Shown in pieces: positions 11,203-19,829 of a stretch of DNA of 64,000 bases. The DNA comes from Sinorhizobium terangae. Lineage in GTDB: Bacteria; Pseudomonadota; Alphaproteobacteria; Rhizobiales; Rhizobiaceae. The stretch's first letter is position 1. Each line of letters starts with the position of its first letter. The stretch covers positions 2,772,501 through 2,836,500 of the forward strand of contig NZ_CP121659.1 of NCBI RefSeq assembly GCF_029714365.1, written 5' to 3'. The notes below the pieces were generated by a model. It saw only the letters and a program-made list of their open reading frames with translations, was not told the DNA's origin and made no database searches. A program made the translations under genes and the position numbers.

Positions 11203-12732
11203 ATGGCCTTGATCAATGTAAAGAACCTCGGCGTCACCTTGGGTGCGCCGCTCTTCTCGAACCTCAACCTTTCGGTCGCAGCCGGCGACCGTATCGGCAT
11301 CGTCGCCGCCAACGGCCGGGGAAAGTCCACGCTTTTGAAATGCATCGCAGGCGGGCTTGATCCGACCGCCGGCGAAATCACGCGCTCGCGTGGCCTCACT
11401 GTCGGCCACGTCGAGCAAGCGGTGCCGTCCGCCATCTTGGGCAAGTCATTCTACGAAGCGGTGCTCGAGGCGTTGCCGGAGGAACAGGCGGAAACAGAAA
11501 GCTGGCGAGTCGACGTCACGCTGGATTCGATCGACGTTCCCACGGAGCTTCGCGAGCGGCCGATCGCTGAGCTCAGCGGCGGCTGGCAGAGGCTTGCGCT
11601 TCTCGCTCGCGTCTCGGTCACCGATCCGGACGCGCTGCTGCTCGACGAACCGACGAACCACCTCGACCTCGCCAAGATCATGCGGCTGGAAACCTGGCTC
11701 AACAGCCTCCCCCGCGACGTTCCCGTGCTGATCTCCAGCCATGACCGCGCCTTTCTCGATGCAACAACCAACCGCACGCTGTTTCTGCGTCCTGAGCAGT
11801 CTCAGGTGTTTTCGCTTCCCTATTCGCGCGCCCGCAGCGCGCTAGACGAGATCGATGCCTCGGATGAGCGGCGTTATCAGAAGGAGATGAAGACGGCCCA
11901 GCAGTTGCGCCGGCAGGCGGCCAAGCTCAACAATATCGGCATCAACTCCGGTAGCGATCTCCTGACCGTCAAGACGAAGCAGTTGCGCCAGCGGGCGGAG
12001 CGTCTGGAAGACGCGGCGCGGCCGGGCTTTCAAGAACGATCATCCGGGGCGATCCGGCTTGCCAACCGCGGCACGCACGCAAAGACCCTGCTGACGCTTG
12101 ACAGTGTGTCCGTGGAGGCGCCTGGCGGACGTCTGCTCTTCAAGACAGGCAAGCTCTGGATCTGCCAGGGCGACCGCATTGTGCTGCTCGGGCGCAACGG
12201 GGCCGGAAAATCCCGTTTCGTCGACCTGATCAGAACGGCGGTATCCGGATCGGGCCACGCCTCGGAAAGCATCAAGTCAACGCCGTCTGTCGTGCTCGGC
12301 TACAGTGATCAGGCCCTTGCTGGCCTGCCGGATGAGGACACGCCGCTTGCAGCCCTCGGCCGGCGATTCGAGATCGGCGATCAAAGGGCACGCGCCCTGC
12401 TTGCGGGCGCCGGCCTTGGCATCGACCTCCAGACGCGCCCGATCGGCGCTCTTTCGGGCGGGCAGAAGTCGAGGCTTGCGATGCTTATCCTGAGGCTCAC
12501 CAATCCGAATTTCTACCTGCTCGACGAACCGACCAACCATCTGGACATCGATGGACAGGAGGCGCTGGAATCGGAATTGATGGCCAACGAGGCGACCTGC
12601 CTACTCGTCTCCCACGATCGCAGCTTCGTGCGCGCCGTCGGCAATCGCTTCTGGCAGATCGAAAACCGGCGGCTCGTCGAGATCGAGGGGCCGGAGGATT
12701 TCTTTGCCTCCGCGGCAGCGAGTCCGACGTAA
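11203..12732 (+). CDS. ABC-F family ATPase
   Basis: Soluble protein of two ABC modules on one chain (509 residues) without membrane segments. ABC-F proteins act on the ribosome E site as translation factors or antibiotic-protection proteins. Module 1: Walker A ANGRGKST (about 37), signature LSGGWQRL, Walker B LLLDEPTNHLDL. A charged linker (about 220-280) follows, then module 2: Walker A GRNGAGKS, signature LSGGQKSRL, Walker B LLDEPTNHLDI. The linker is shorter than in many resistance types, so whether it is housekeeping or protective cannot be told. Transcribed away from lysC; codon use looks chromosomal. A stem-loop without T-run follows the stop. Confidence 0.92.
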   Translation: MALINVKNLGVTLGAPLFSNLNLSVAAGDRIGIVAANGRGKSTLLKCIAGGLDPTAGEITRSRGLTVGHVEQAVPSAILGKSFYEAVLEALPEEQAETESWRVDVTLDSIDVPTELRERPIAELSGGWQRLALLARVSVTDPDALLLDEPTNHLDLAKIMRLETWLNSLPRDVPVLISSHDRAFLDATTNRTLFLRPEQSQVFSLPYSRARSALDEIDASDERRYQKEMKTAQQLRRQAAKLNNIGINSGSDLLTVKTKQLRQRAERLEDAARPGFQERSSGAIRLANRGTHAKTLLTLDSVSVEAPGGRLLFKTGKLWICQGDRIVLLGRNGAGKSRFVDLIRTAVSGSGHASESIKSTPSVVLGYSDQALAGLPDEDTPLAALGRRFEIGDQRARALLAGAGLGIDLQTRPIGALSGGQKSRLAMLILRLTNPNFYLLDEPTNHLDIDGQEALESELMANEATCLLVSHDRSFVRAVGNRFWQIENRRLVEIEGPEDFFASAAASPT

Positions 12733-12747
12733 AGCAGCGCCACCGAT

Positions 12748-12776
12748 GCAGCACTCCGCCGCTGGCGGGGTGCTGC
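12748..12776. other. Strong stem-loop after the ABC-F gene
   Basis: A 13-bp stem, GCAGCACTCCGCC / GGCGGGGTGCTGC with one G-U pair and a 3-base loop, lies between the convergent ABC-F and methyltransferase genes. There is no T-run, so it may be a weak terminator or an mRNA 3' end protector. Confidence 0.5.
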
Positions 12777-12790
12777 GAACACAACTTACC

Positions 12791-13342
12791 TCACCGCTTC
12801 GGTTCGTCGGCAACGGCAACCCGCTTCGGTGGAACAGCGATGACGCAGGCGACGTCGCAACCGTCAAACCTGCGCGTTAGCACTGCTGCCACCGTCCAGG
12901 CATTACGCCTTATGCCCGCCTCAAGTCGCCGAGCAACATCGGCGGCGCTGCGGGATGGCTCGTCGTGGAAAAGAAAGAGCCGCCCCGCCGGAGAAAGGTG
13001 CCGCGCCAGAACCTCAAGCTCGCGCACGGGGCCGTTGCGCGCGAAAACGCCGACGCGCAGGGCGAAGGCTTTATCGAAACGCGCCTCGCCGAAATCCGCA
13101 GAGGCAAGCTCGGCCGCATGAAACTGCACGCGGCCGGCGGCGAGATGAACCGCATTTCGCCGCTTTGCCGCCGCGATCATCGTCGCCGAGCGGTCGACGG
13201 CGACGATATGGCCATCGGTCAGCCTGTCGCAAACCATCGTCACCGCGACCCCGTGGCCGCAACCGATTTCGAGGATCCGCTCGGACGCGCGCGGCGCCAG
13301 AACGTCGACCGCCCAGCCTATCCTGTCATTCGGCATGGCCAC
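12791..13342 (-). CDS. Class I SAM-dependent methyltransferase
   Basis: 183-residue methyltransferase with the cofactor motif ILEIGCGHG (about residue 20) and the acidic post-motif AVDRS. The fold is a minimal Rossmann core, and no substrate can be inferred from sequence. The C-terminus ends in a basic, non-conserved tail. Convergent with the ABC-F gene and divergent from ubiG, with 160 bases to the ubiG start that must hold both promoters. It may travel with the ABC-F gene as an accessory pair, but that is speculation. Confidence 0.82.
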   Translation of the reverse strand: MAMPNDRIGWAVDVLAPRASERILEIGCGHGVAVTMVCDRLTDGHIVAVDRSATMIAAAKRRNAVHLAAGRVQFHAAELASADFGEARFDKAFALRVGVFARNGPVRELEVLARHLSPAGRLFLFHDEPSRSAADVARRLEAGIRRNAWTVAAVLTRRFDGCDVACVIAVPPKRVAVADEPKR

Positions 13343-13502
13343 CTCCTCGTCCCGCCATCACTTCCGCCTTAGCACTGTACGGCCACTGGCGGTTGACTCG
13401 CCCCTTGACATCGCCCTTCGATCGTCCGACTTCACGATCAGAATGGCGAAATTTCGAGCGGGTCGAACCTTATCCGCCGAGGCGAAATGCAAGGAGGCTC
13501 TG

Positions 13503-14249
13503 ATGAGCGAGACGGCACGCACCACGATCGATCAGAGCGAGGTGGATCGGTTTTCCGCGATGGCGGCCGAATGGTGGGATCCGACCGGCAAGTTCCGTCC
13601 GCTGCACAAGTTCAATCCGGTGCGCCTTGCCTATATCCGCGACAAGGTGTCAGAGCATTTCGGCCGCGATCCCAAGGGTCCGCAGCCGCTCAAGGGCCTG
13701 CGGCTGCTCGACATCGGCTGCGGCGGCGGCCTGCTCTCCGAGCCGATGGCGCGCATGGGTGCGAATGTCCTCGGCGCCGACGCATCGGAAAAGAATATCG
13801 GCATCGCCAGGACCCACGCGGCCGGAAGCGGCGTTTCCGTCGACTACCGCGCAGTCACCGCGGAGGCGCTCGCCGAGGCCGGCGAAAGCTTCGACGTCGT
13901 CCTCAACATGGAGGTGGTGGAACATGTCGCAGACGTCGATTTCTTCATCACCACCTGCGCCCACATGGTGCGGCCGGGTGGGCTGATGTTCATAGCCACC
14001 ATCAACCGTACCGTGAAAGCCGCCGCGCTGGCGATTTTCGCCGCGGAAAACCTGTTGCGCTGGCTCCCGCGCGGCACCCACCAGTACGAGAAGCTGGTTC
14101 GTCCGGAAGAGCTGGAAAGGCCGCTCGAGGCAAGCGGCATGGAAATCACCGACCGAACCGGCGTGTTCTTCAATCCGCTCGCCAATCAATGGAACTTGTC
14201 TAAGGATATGGACGTCAACTACATGATCGTCGCCAGGCGTCCGCTCTGA
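13503..14249 (+). CDS. ubiG: Ubiquinone biosynthesis O-methyltransferase UbiG
   Basis: Carries out both O-methylations in ubiquinone synthesis. The 248-residue protein has the UbiG entry sequence [22 protein letters not shown], the cofactor motif [14 protein letters not shown] (about 68) and the membrane-association region around [13 protein letters not shown] (about 180). The start was chosen at 13,503 because AAGGAGG lies 7 bases upstream; the frame is open further upstream but that part would overlap the divergent methyltransferase. Ends shortly before the convergent DUF1178 gene. Confidence 0.97.
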   Translation: MSETARTTIDQSEVDRFSAMAAEWWDPTGKFRPLHKFNPVRLAYIRDKVSEHFGRDPKGPQPLKGLRLLDIGCGGGLLSEPMARMGANVLGADASEKNIGIARTHAAGSGVSVDYRAVTAEALAEAGESFDVVLNMEVVEHVADVDFFITTCAHMVRPGGLMFIATINRTVKAAALAIFAAENLLRWLPRGTHQYEKLVRPEELERPLEASGMEITDRTGVFFNPLANQWNLSKDMDVNYMIVARRPL

Positions 14250-14274
14250 CTTACCGGCACCGCTGAGACCGACT

Positions 14275-14703
14275 TCAGTTCGCATCATCCGGCAGCACCG
14301 GTAGAGGTGCGATCTCGATACCTTCTTCCAGAAGCGCCATCGCCTCTTCCGCGCTAGCCTTGCCGATCAGCCCGCGCTGCTCGGCCTCGCCATAGTGGAT
14401 CTTGCGCGCCTCTTCCGGGAAACGTTCGCCGACATCCTCGGCATTCTCGCGGATCGAATTGACCAGGTCGCGGATCTTGGCGATCGTTTCTTTCTGGGCG
14501 CGATCCATCACCAGCGCGCGCGTCGCCTCCTTCTTGCGTGCTGTCGACACCGACGGCGCCATCAGCTGCTTGCTGACGGAGTGAGAGCCGCAAGCGGGAC
14601 ATGCGACCAGACGCCGCTCGACCTGCGAATCGAAGTCGTCGCTCGACGCGAACCAGCCTTCGAAATCATGGCCATTATCACACGAAAGGTTGTAACGGAT
14701 CAC
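14275..14703 (-). CDS. DUF1178 family protein
   Basis: 142-residue protein of unknown function, common in alphaproteobacteria. The N-terminal part has two cysteine positions, CDNGHDFEGWF and CPACG (about 8 and 35), that look like a small zinc ribbon, followed by a charged helical C-terminal half. Translation starts at GTG (14,703), which overlaps the TGA stop of the upstream amidase gene by four bases, so the two are translationally coupled. With the amidase and glutaredoxin genes it forms a minus-strand run. Confidence 0.88.
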   Translation of the reverse strand: MIRYNLSCDNGHDFEGWFASSDDFDSQVERRLVACPACGSHSVSKQLMAPSVSTARKKEATRALVMDRAQKETIAKIRDLVNSIRENAEDVGERFPEEARKIHYGEAEQRGLIGKASAEEAMALLEEGIEIAPLPVLPDDAN

Positions 14704-15557
14704 GCTGCAACGCCCCCTTTCCCGTTCGGCGTCACCTCGTCCAGCACGAAACTGCGGGCATTCTTGAGATTGGGTATTTTGGCGCGCGCGCCATGCACCG
14801 CGGCGGTGTCGATATCGGCTATGATGATCCCCTCTCCGGTCGGGCCTGCCTCGGCGAGCACGCGACCCCACGGGTCGACAATCATCGAATGACCGAAAGT
14901 TTCACGACCATCCTCGTGCTTTCCAGCCTGCGCGGCGGCGATGACGAAAACGCCGTTCTCGATGGCGCGGGCACGCAGCAGGATCTCCCAATGCGCCTCG
15001 CCGGTCTGCTTGGTGAAGGCCGCCGGCACGGACATGATCTCGGCGCCGGCAACGGCCTGCTGACGGAAAAGCTCAGGGAAGCGAACGTCGTAACAGATGG
15101 AAAAGCCCAGTTTGCCGAACGCAAGATCGGCGACACGGGCCGTGGTGCCGGGTCGATACGCCGCACTCTCTCGCCAGCTTTCGCCATTCTCCAGATCCAC
15201 GTCGAACATGTGGATCTTGTCGTAGTCGCAGATCCTGCCCCCGTCCGGCCCGAAGAGGAAGCCGCGATTGGCGATCTTGCCGTCGGAAAGGGCGATCGGC
15301 GTCGAGCCGATATGAAGATAGACGCCGAGCTCACCGGCAAGGGCTGAGGCCGCGCGCACGACGATGTCGTTCGCCTCGTCCTTCAGCACGGAACGAAGCC
15401 CTGCCCGATCGCGCTGGATGGCGCCGGTCATTTCCGGGGTCTGGATATAGGTCGCGCCTTGAGCGGCCGCCTCGCGCACAAGCTTCGCCATCGTCTCCAC
15501 GTTTCTTGCGGGATCGACGCCGGAGCACATCTGGACGGCAGCAGCTTTGAAACTCAT
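14700..15557 (-). CDS. Carbon-nitrogen hydrolase, Nit family (probable deaminated-glutathione amidase)
   Basis: Nitrilase-superfamily amidase of 285 residues. The Glu-Lys-Cys catalytic triad is visible: Glu in TPEMTGA (about 44), Lys in DKIHMFD (about 112) and Cys in GFSICYDVRF (about 150). The K-I-H-M-F-D and CYDVRFPEL motifs are those of the Nit1/Nit2 branch, which hydrolyses deaminated glutathione or omega-amides. Its neighbour is a glutathione-dependent glutaredoxin gene, which favours the glutathione-repair role by inference. Start chosen at 15,557 behind GGAGAGAAG; a longer frame begins 12 codons earlier. Confidence 0.88.
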   Translation of the reverse strand: MSFKAAAVQMCSGVDPARNVETMAKLVREAAAQGATYIQTPEMTGAIQRDRAGLRSVLKDEANDIVVRAASALAGELGVYLHIGSTPIALSDGKIANRGFLFGPDGGRICDYDKIHMFDVDLENGESWRESAAYRPGTTARVADLAFGKLGFSICYDVRFPELFRQQAVAGAEIMSVPAAFTKQTGEAHWEILLRARAIENGVFVIAAAQAGKHEDGRETFGHSMIVDPWGRVLAEAGPTGEGIIIADIDTAAVHGARAKIPNLKNARSFVLDEVTPNGKGGVAA

Positions 15558-15625
15558 CTTTCTTCTCTCCGTAGCCACCTTCACGCACGCCAAGGGGTCG
15601 TGCGCGATGGCCGCGCGTCAAACCT

Positions 15626-15883
15626 CTAGGCTACGAGCATCTCATCGAGCTTGCCAGCCCGGTCGAGCGCATGCAGGTCGTCACAACCACCGACGTGTAG
15701 GCCGTTGATGAAGATCTGCGGGAAAGTCGTGCCGCCGTTGGACTTTTCGATCATCGTCTGGCGCAGGCCCGGATCATGGGTCGCGTCATGCTCGACGAAG
15801 GTGACGCCTTTGGTTTCGAGAAGTTTCTTCGCTGCCGAGCAATACCCGCAGAACTGACGCGTATAAATGACGACCGAAGCCAT
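15626..15883 (-). CDS. grxC: Glutaredoxin 3
   Basis: 85-residue dithiol glutaredoxin that uses glutathione to reduce disulfides in the cytoplasm. The active site CGYC is at residues 11-14 and the cis-proline loop TFPQIF at about 52; the GGCDD motif that binds glutathione follows. The short form starting MASVVIYT is chosen because glutaredoxins begin directly with the first strand; the upstream frame adds 25 unrelated residues and AAGGAAC lies before the chosen ATG. Lies between comF and the Nit amidase gene on the same strand. Confidence 0.95.
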   Translation of the reverse strand: MASVVIYTRQFCGYCSAAKKLLETKGVTFVEHDATHDPGLRQTMIEKSNGGTTFPQIFINGLHVGGCDDLHALDRAGKLDEMLVA

Positions 15884-15929
15884 ATTGTTGAACCGTTCCT
15901 TCACCAGCACGACGCCGGATATCTGATTG

Positions 15930-16691
15930 TCATATAGGACCGGACATGGCTCTTGCAAAGGTCAAGACCGTGACATCTCCAGCCCCCGCCCGCTTCAGCG
16001 CACGGGTGGCGGCCGAGACGGTTGCACCGGTCGTATATACATCGTCGACGAGTATAATTCTTTTCCCGCTGAGACCCGGCCTGCCGCTTTCAGGGACGAC
16101 GAAAGCGCCGCGAACATTTTCCTCACGCGCCCGGGCGCCGAGACCGACCTGCCGGCTGGTGCGCTTGATGCGGCGGAGCACGTCCGGTCGATAGGGTTTT
16201 CCCGCGTGACCCGCGATCACACGGGCGAGTTCGGCGGCCTGGTTGAACTTTCGCCGCCAGAGGCGGAATGCATGGAGCGGAACCGGTACGATCATGTCGG
16301 CAGCCGCGACCGCGCCGTCGCTCGCACGGATCATCCATTCGCCCATCATCGGCGCCAGATCGGTGCGGTCGCGGTATTTCAAGCCGTGGACGAGATCGCG
16401 CACGACACCGTCGTGGATCGCGACCGAGCGGAGCCGGTCGAAGACGGGCGGATCGGCGATGGCTTCGGGGGAGAGGGAACCCGGTCCGGGATCAAAGGCA
16501 AAGGGGAGCCCGAGGATCTCGCAATAGGGTCGCTCGATCAGCCGCAGACCGGACCAGCAGGCCGGGCATACGGCATGATGATCGCCCGTCAGCCGACCGC
16601 AGCCGCAGCAGACCGGTGGAAAGACGATGCGACGGCTTCGCTCCCGAGGCGGCGCAACAGCGCCGTCCATCGCAAGGCCCGATTTCGCCAT
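15930..16691 (-). CDS. ComF family protein
   Basis: 253-residue phosphoribosyltransferase-like protein. It starts with a four-cysteine cluster (CCGCG and CPACW, about 28-46) typical of the double zinc ribbon of ComF, and ends with the PRPP-binding motif ILVDDVYTTGAT (about 215). Homologues act in DNA uptake in naturally competent species; in rhizobia the role is unknown. It is 46 bases upstream of grxC and divergent from a methyltransferase gene, sharing a 72-base intergenic region. Confidence 0.92.
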   Translation of the reverse strand: MAKSGLAMDGAVAPPRERSRRIVFPPVCCGCGRLTGDHHAVCPACWSGLRLIERPYCEILGLPFAFDPGPGSLSPEAIADPPVFDRLRSVAIHDGVVRDLVHGLKYRDRTDLAPMMGEWMIRASDGAVAAADMIVPVPLHAFRLWRRKFNQAAELARVIAGHAGKPYRPDVLRRIKRTSRQVGLGARAREENVRGAFVVPESGRPGLSGKRIILVDDVYTTGATVSAATRALKRAGAGDVTVLTFARAMSGPI

Positions 16692-16763
16692 CCTTCCGGC
16701 TCCATATGGTTGACTTTGTCCACTTCAGGGTTTCTTTGCATCCGTGATTTCGGAGAGAGTATC

Positions 16764-17651
16764 GTGGAAATCATCTTTGACCAGAGCCTCGTCGAGGCGC
16801 ACCGCCACAGGGCCCTCATCAACGGCGACCAGAAGGCAACCTTCCTGCTCGATATCGTGGCGCAAGAGCTCGCCGAGCGCGTCAGCGTCGTTGAACGGCA
16901 TTTCGACCGGGCAATGGAATTGCATGGTTACACCGGCCCCACGGCCCGCTGTCTTGCAGCGACGGGCAAGGTCGGAATCATCGAGCGGGTGGAAACGGAG
17001 GAAGGCTTCGGCTCCGGCGACCGACCTGTCACGGTCGCCCCACTCGAGCAGATTCCCGCGGCACCGGAATCGCTCAACCTTCTCGTGTCACCGCTTTCGC
17101 TGCATCTCACAAACGATACGCCGGGCGTCTTCATCCAGGCTCGTCGCGTGTTGAAGCCGGATGGCCTGTTCCTCGCGGCGATCCCGGGCAACGGCACGTT
17201 GCAGGAGCTTCGCGAGTCGCTTCTCACCGCCGAGGCCGAACTGACCGGCGGGGCGAGCCCAAGGGTCATTCCCTTTGCCGACGTCCGCGAAATGGGTGCG
17301 CTCCTGCAGCGGGCAGGCTTTGCCCTGCCGGTCGCGGACGCCGAAACCTACACGGTCCGCTACGATTCGCTTTTCGGATTGCTGAAGGACCTGAGGGCCA
17401 TGGGCATGGCCAACCCGCTGACGGCCCGCAGTCGCGTGCCGGTTTCCAGGCGGTTCTTCCTGAGGGCAGCCGAGATCTATGCGGAACGCTTCTCTGACCC
17501 CGATGGCCGCATCCGCGCGACGTTCTCGGTCATCTATGTTTCCGGTTGGGCACCGCACGAGAGCCAGCAAAAGCCGTTACGACCCGGTTCCGCGAAGCAA
17601 AGGCTTTCCGAAGCGCTCGGAGTCAACGAACATCCGTTGAAAGAAAAATAG
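16764..17651 (+). CDS. BioC/NDUFAF5-like methyltransferase domain protein
   Basis: 295 residues, with the alphaproteobacterial NDUFAF5-like ends: N-terminal IIFDQSLVEAHRHRAL and C-terminal VIYVSGWAPHESQQKPLRP. The methyltransferase core is present (HLTNDTPGVFIQARRVLKPDGLFLAAIPG), but the usual glycine-rich cofactor motif is not clear near residue 55, where the frame reads TGKVGIIERV. The mitochondrial relative hydroxylates a complex I subunit, so activity need not be methylation. Start is GTG at 16,764 with GGAGAG seven bases upstream; the much longer open frame overlaps comF on the other strand and is not used. Confidence 0.85.
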   Translation: MEIIFDQSLVEAHRHRALINGDQKATFLLDIVAQELAERVSVVERHFDRAMELHGYTGPTARCLAATGKVGIIERVETEEGFGSGDRPVTVAPLEQIPAAPESLNLLVSPLSLHLTNDTPGVFIQARRVLKPDGLFLAAIPGNGTLQELRESLLTAEAELTGGASPRVIPFADVREMGALLQRAGFALPVADAETYTVRYDSLFGLLKDLRAMGMANPLTARSRVPVSRRFFLRAAEIYAERFSDPDGRIRATFSVIYVSGWAPHESQQKPLRPGSAKQRLSEALGVNEHPLKEK

Positions 17652-17657
17652 ACGACA

Positions 17658-17710
17658 CTACAGCGCCGCGCGTCCTATCAGGCGCAAAGCACACTGTAGC
17701 ACTTTGAATC
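17658..17710 (-). repeat. Dispersed intergenic repeat, family A, copy 3 (hairpin 2 end only)
   Basis: Inverted, truncated copy: CTACAGCGCCGCGCGTCCTA...TGTAGCACTTTGAAT. The linker and first hairpin are missing. Lies between the convergent methyltransferase and pilin genes. Confidence 0.7.
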
Positions 17711-17727
17711 CCGGGACGTGGCCTTTC

Positions 17728-17742
17728 GGCGCCTTCGGCGCC
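17728..17742. other. Perfect hairpin at the pilin gene 3' end
   Basis: GGCGCC / GGCGCC with a TTC loop, 3 bases from the pilin stop codon. No T-run follows on the minus strand. Confidence 0.4.
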
Positions 17743-17745
17743 TAC

Positions 17746-17919
17746 TCACCCCCAGGCCGACTCCACCGTGTCCGACACGTGATTGAAGAGGCCGAGCAGC
17801 GAATCGGAGAGACTCTCCAGCCCGATCAGCAGACCGACGGAAATAAGCGCGGCGACGAGGCCGTATTCGATGGCTGTGGCGCCGTCTCTGCTACGAATGA
17901 AGCTTGCGAACTTGGCCAT
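17746..17919 (-). CDS. Flp family type IVb pilin, orphan
   Basis: 57-residue Flp/Fap pilin. The prepilin cleavage and N-methylation region is visible as SRDGATAIEYGLVAALISV: cleavage after Gly, glutamate at +5 with tyrosine at +6, then one hydrophobic helix. Family knowledge: such subunits are processed by the CpaA/TadV peptidase and assembled by the Tad/Cpa machine. None of those machine genes is nearby, so this is an orphan copy. Start taken at the MAKFASF methionine, since upstream residues would break the short leader rule. Confidence 0.88.
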   Translation of the reverse strand: MAKFASFIRSRDGATAIEYGLVAALISVGLLIGLESLSDSLLGLFNHVSDTVESAWG

Positions 17920-18009
17920 GCACCCTTCCCCCGTTTTGCCCGTTCCGGAGCGGGAAATGCCGGCCTGCAGCGCCATGCGTCTTCTCACACGCACAAAGCT
18001 CGCTGCAAC

Positions 18010-18330
18010 TCAGCATCCGCTTTTGCTGCCGTCCGCGTCGATGATGCAGACGGCGCCCGGCATTTCCTGCAGCACGCTGCGGCGCACCGTGTAGCGCCTG
18101 CTGGTACCGTTGGAAGGAATCGAGCCGGTCGAAATATTGTCGTAGCCCATTGGCGTATTTGCCAGCATGCGCCTGTCCGCCTTTGACGACAGCATCGGCG
18201 TGAGGATCATCGTCAGCGCAATCACCGCCGTTCCGAACAGCAGCGACAGATTGAGCACGCCCGTCCGACGGGCCTGGCTCGCCGCCAGATCCTTGTCCTG
18301 AACTGTCCTCCAGAAATCTTCGTCCACCAT
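18010..18330 (-). CDS. Hypothetical single-pass membrane protein
   Basis: 106 residues starting MVDEDFWRTVQDKD, with one hydrophobic segment (about 25-47, TGVLNLSLLFGTAVIALTMI) and a polar C-terminal part ending in two cysteines (CIIDADGSKSGC). I do not recognise a family. It lies 90 bases upstream of the orphan pilin gene on the same strand, so co-transcription and a surface-related role are possible but unproven. An alternative start 29 codons upstream would add a Cys/Arg-rich stretch that looks non-coding. Confidence 0.7.
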   Translation of the reverse strand: MVDEDFWRTVQDKDLAASQARRTGVLNLSLLFGTAVIALTMILTPMLSSKADRRMLANTPMGYDNISTGSIPSNGTSRRYTVRRSVLQEMPGAVCIIDADGSKSGC

Positions 18331-18566
18331 CCCAGCCTCGCAAACACGTAAAGAGCGGCGGGCGAAGCACCCTTCCCAAGCCTCGACCTGACCACACCTG
18401 CTCGAAACCGGAGCCACGCCTTAAGCCGGCAGGCACCGAAACTGATGGCCCTATCATGCCGCCAGGGTGATAAACTTTTGATTAATAAAGTTCGAGATTT
18501 CCGGTAGATTCGCGTCCCGGGAGGGAAACAATCAGGCCAGACGCAACCGCGTGCGCCTTTTCAGGA

Positions 18567-18980
18567 TCAGAGCAAATCCATCAGAAACGGGATCAGCGGT
18601 TCATCCGCCGGAGGCATCGGATAGTCGCGCAGCGCTTTCGGTCGCACCCACTTGATCGTCTGGCCCTCGCGCCCCTCGGCAAAGCCCTCGTATCGCCGGC
18701 ATACATAGAGCGGCATCAGCAGATGGAAATCGTCATAGCTGTGGCTCGCGAAGGTGAGCGGCGCAAGGCATGCGACCTTGGTGCGGATGCCGAGTTCCTC
18801 CTCCAGCTCACGGATCAGCGTCGCCTCGGGCGTTTCACCAGGCTCCACCTTGCCGCCGGGAAACTCCCAAAGCCCGGCAAGCGGCTTTCCCCCCGGACGC
18901 TGCGCCAGGAGAATGCGGCCATCGGAATCGACCAGAGCGCAGGCCGCAACCAGCACGATCTTCTTTTCCTGCACATCCAT
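18567..18980 (-). CDS. mutT: 8-oxo-dGTP diphosphatase MutT (Nudix)
   Basis: 137-residue Nudix hydrolase. The complete Nudix box runs from GGKVEPGETPEATLIREL through EEELGI (about 43-66), with all catalytic glutamates. MutT-type enzymes remove 8-oxo-dGTP from the nucleotide pool and so prevent A to C transversions. It begins 3 bases after the stop of the GNAT gene and is the last gene of the minus-strand run ppiC-like, argJ, GNAT, mutT. Confidence 0.93.
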   Translation of the reverse strand: MDVQEKKIVLVAACALVDSDGRILLAQRPGGKPLAGLWEFPGGKVEPGETPEATLIRELEEELGIRTKVACLAPLTFASHSYDDFHLLMPLYVCRRYEGFAEGREGQTIKWVRPKALRDYPMPPADEPLIPFLMDLL

Positions 18981-18983
18981 GCG

Positions 18984-19796
18984 TCAGGCCCTCGGCGCGC
19001 GATAAAGGTAACGATAGACCTCGGTGAAGCCGGCCTTGCGGTAGAGCTCGACCGCCGCTTCGTTTTCGGCCTCCACCTGCAGCCAGGCTTTCTTCGCACC
19101 CTTGAGGCGCGCCCAGCGTAGCGAGGCATCGAGCAACGCCGAACCGACCCCCTGTCGGCGCACGCCCTCGGCGACCGCGAACTGCATGATGCCGGCCAGA
19201 TCGTTGTCCTGGACCACCAGCGACACGGCGGTCGGGCCGATCTCAAGGTCTTCGAACAGGAACAGGCCGCATTCCGGCTTGATGGCATTGATGATTTCTG
19301 TAAGCGCCGGCTTGGTCTGCGGCTCTTCTTTGCCGATCAAGATGCGCGCATCGACGAAACGGCCGACATCCTTGATGGGGAGGTGGTCTATGCCATCGCC
19401 GAATTCGCGCTCGGCTAGGTCCGCCGTCAGCACCAGGCTGTGCCCGAATGCGACCCAGCCTTCGTTGTCCATGTAGGCGATCAGCTGCGGCGGCGTCAGC
19501 GGCGTCTGGCGAACGATGAGCGGACGGCCGTAATCGGAGAAGCGCTTGCCTGCCTTTTCGAGCCGGATGTGAATGTCACGGTAATCCGACGGGTCGAGCG
19601 GGTTGACCGAGTTCAGGCGCTTGGATGCATGTCCCGCCGTAAGGCGGATCAACCAGCTGCCGTCATACTGAACGCTTGCGGCCGGCCAGGCGCGGAAGCC
19701 GACGGCTTCCAGGCGGCGCACACTCGGGAGATCAACCATCATCGCGTCCCCAACCGCCGCGCCCGTCGTCGGCGGCTGCCTGTCATTCGATGTCAT
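18984..19796 (-). CDS. GNAT family N-acetyltransferase
   Basis: 270-residue acetyltransferase. The C-terminal half (about 145-270) holds the GNAT fold, with the acetyl-CoA loop EGVRRQGVGSALLDASL (motif Q/RxxGxG/A) and the late YRKAGFTEVYRYLYRA element. The N-terminal half is a related but degenerate domain. Substrate unknown. It sits 33 bases after argJ and 3 bases before mutT, so is clearly in an operon with both; a link to arginine synthesis is not shown by the sequence. Confidence 0.9.
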   Translation of the reverse strand: MTSNDRQPPTTGAAVGDAMMVDLPSVRRLEAVGFRAWPAASVQYDGSWLIRLTAGHASKRLNSVNPLDPSDYRDIHIRLEKAGKRFSDYGRPLIVRQTPLTPPQLIAYMDNEGWVAFGHSLVLTADLAEREFGDGIDHLPIKDVGRFVDARILIGKEEPQTKPALTEIINAIKPECGLFLFEDLEIGPTAVSLVVQDNDLAGIMQFAVAEGVRRQGVGSALLDASLRWARLKGAKKAWLQVEAENEAAVELYRKAGFTEVYRYLYRAPRA

Positions 19797-19829
19797 TCGT
19801 TCGCAACCTTGGATCAGGGAACCAGAGCA

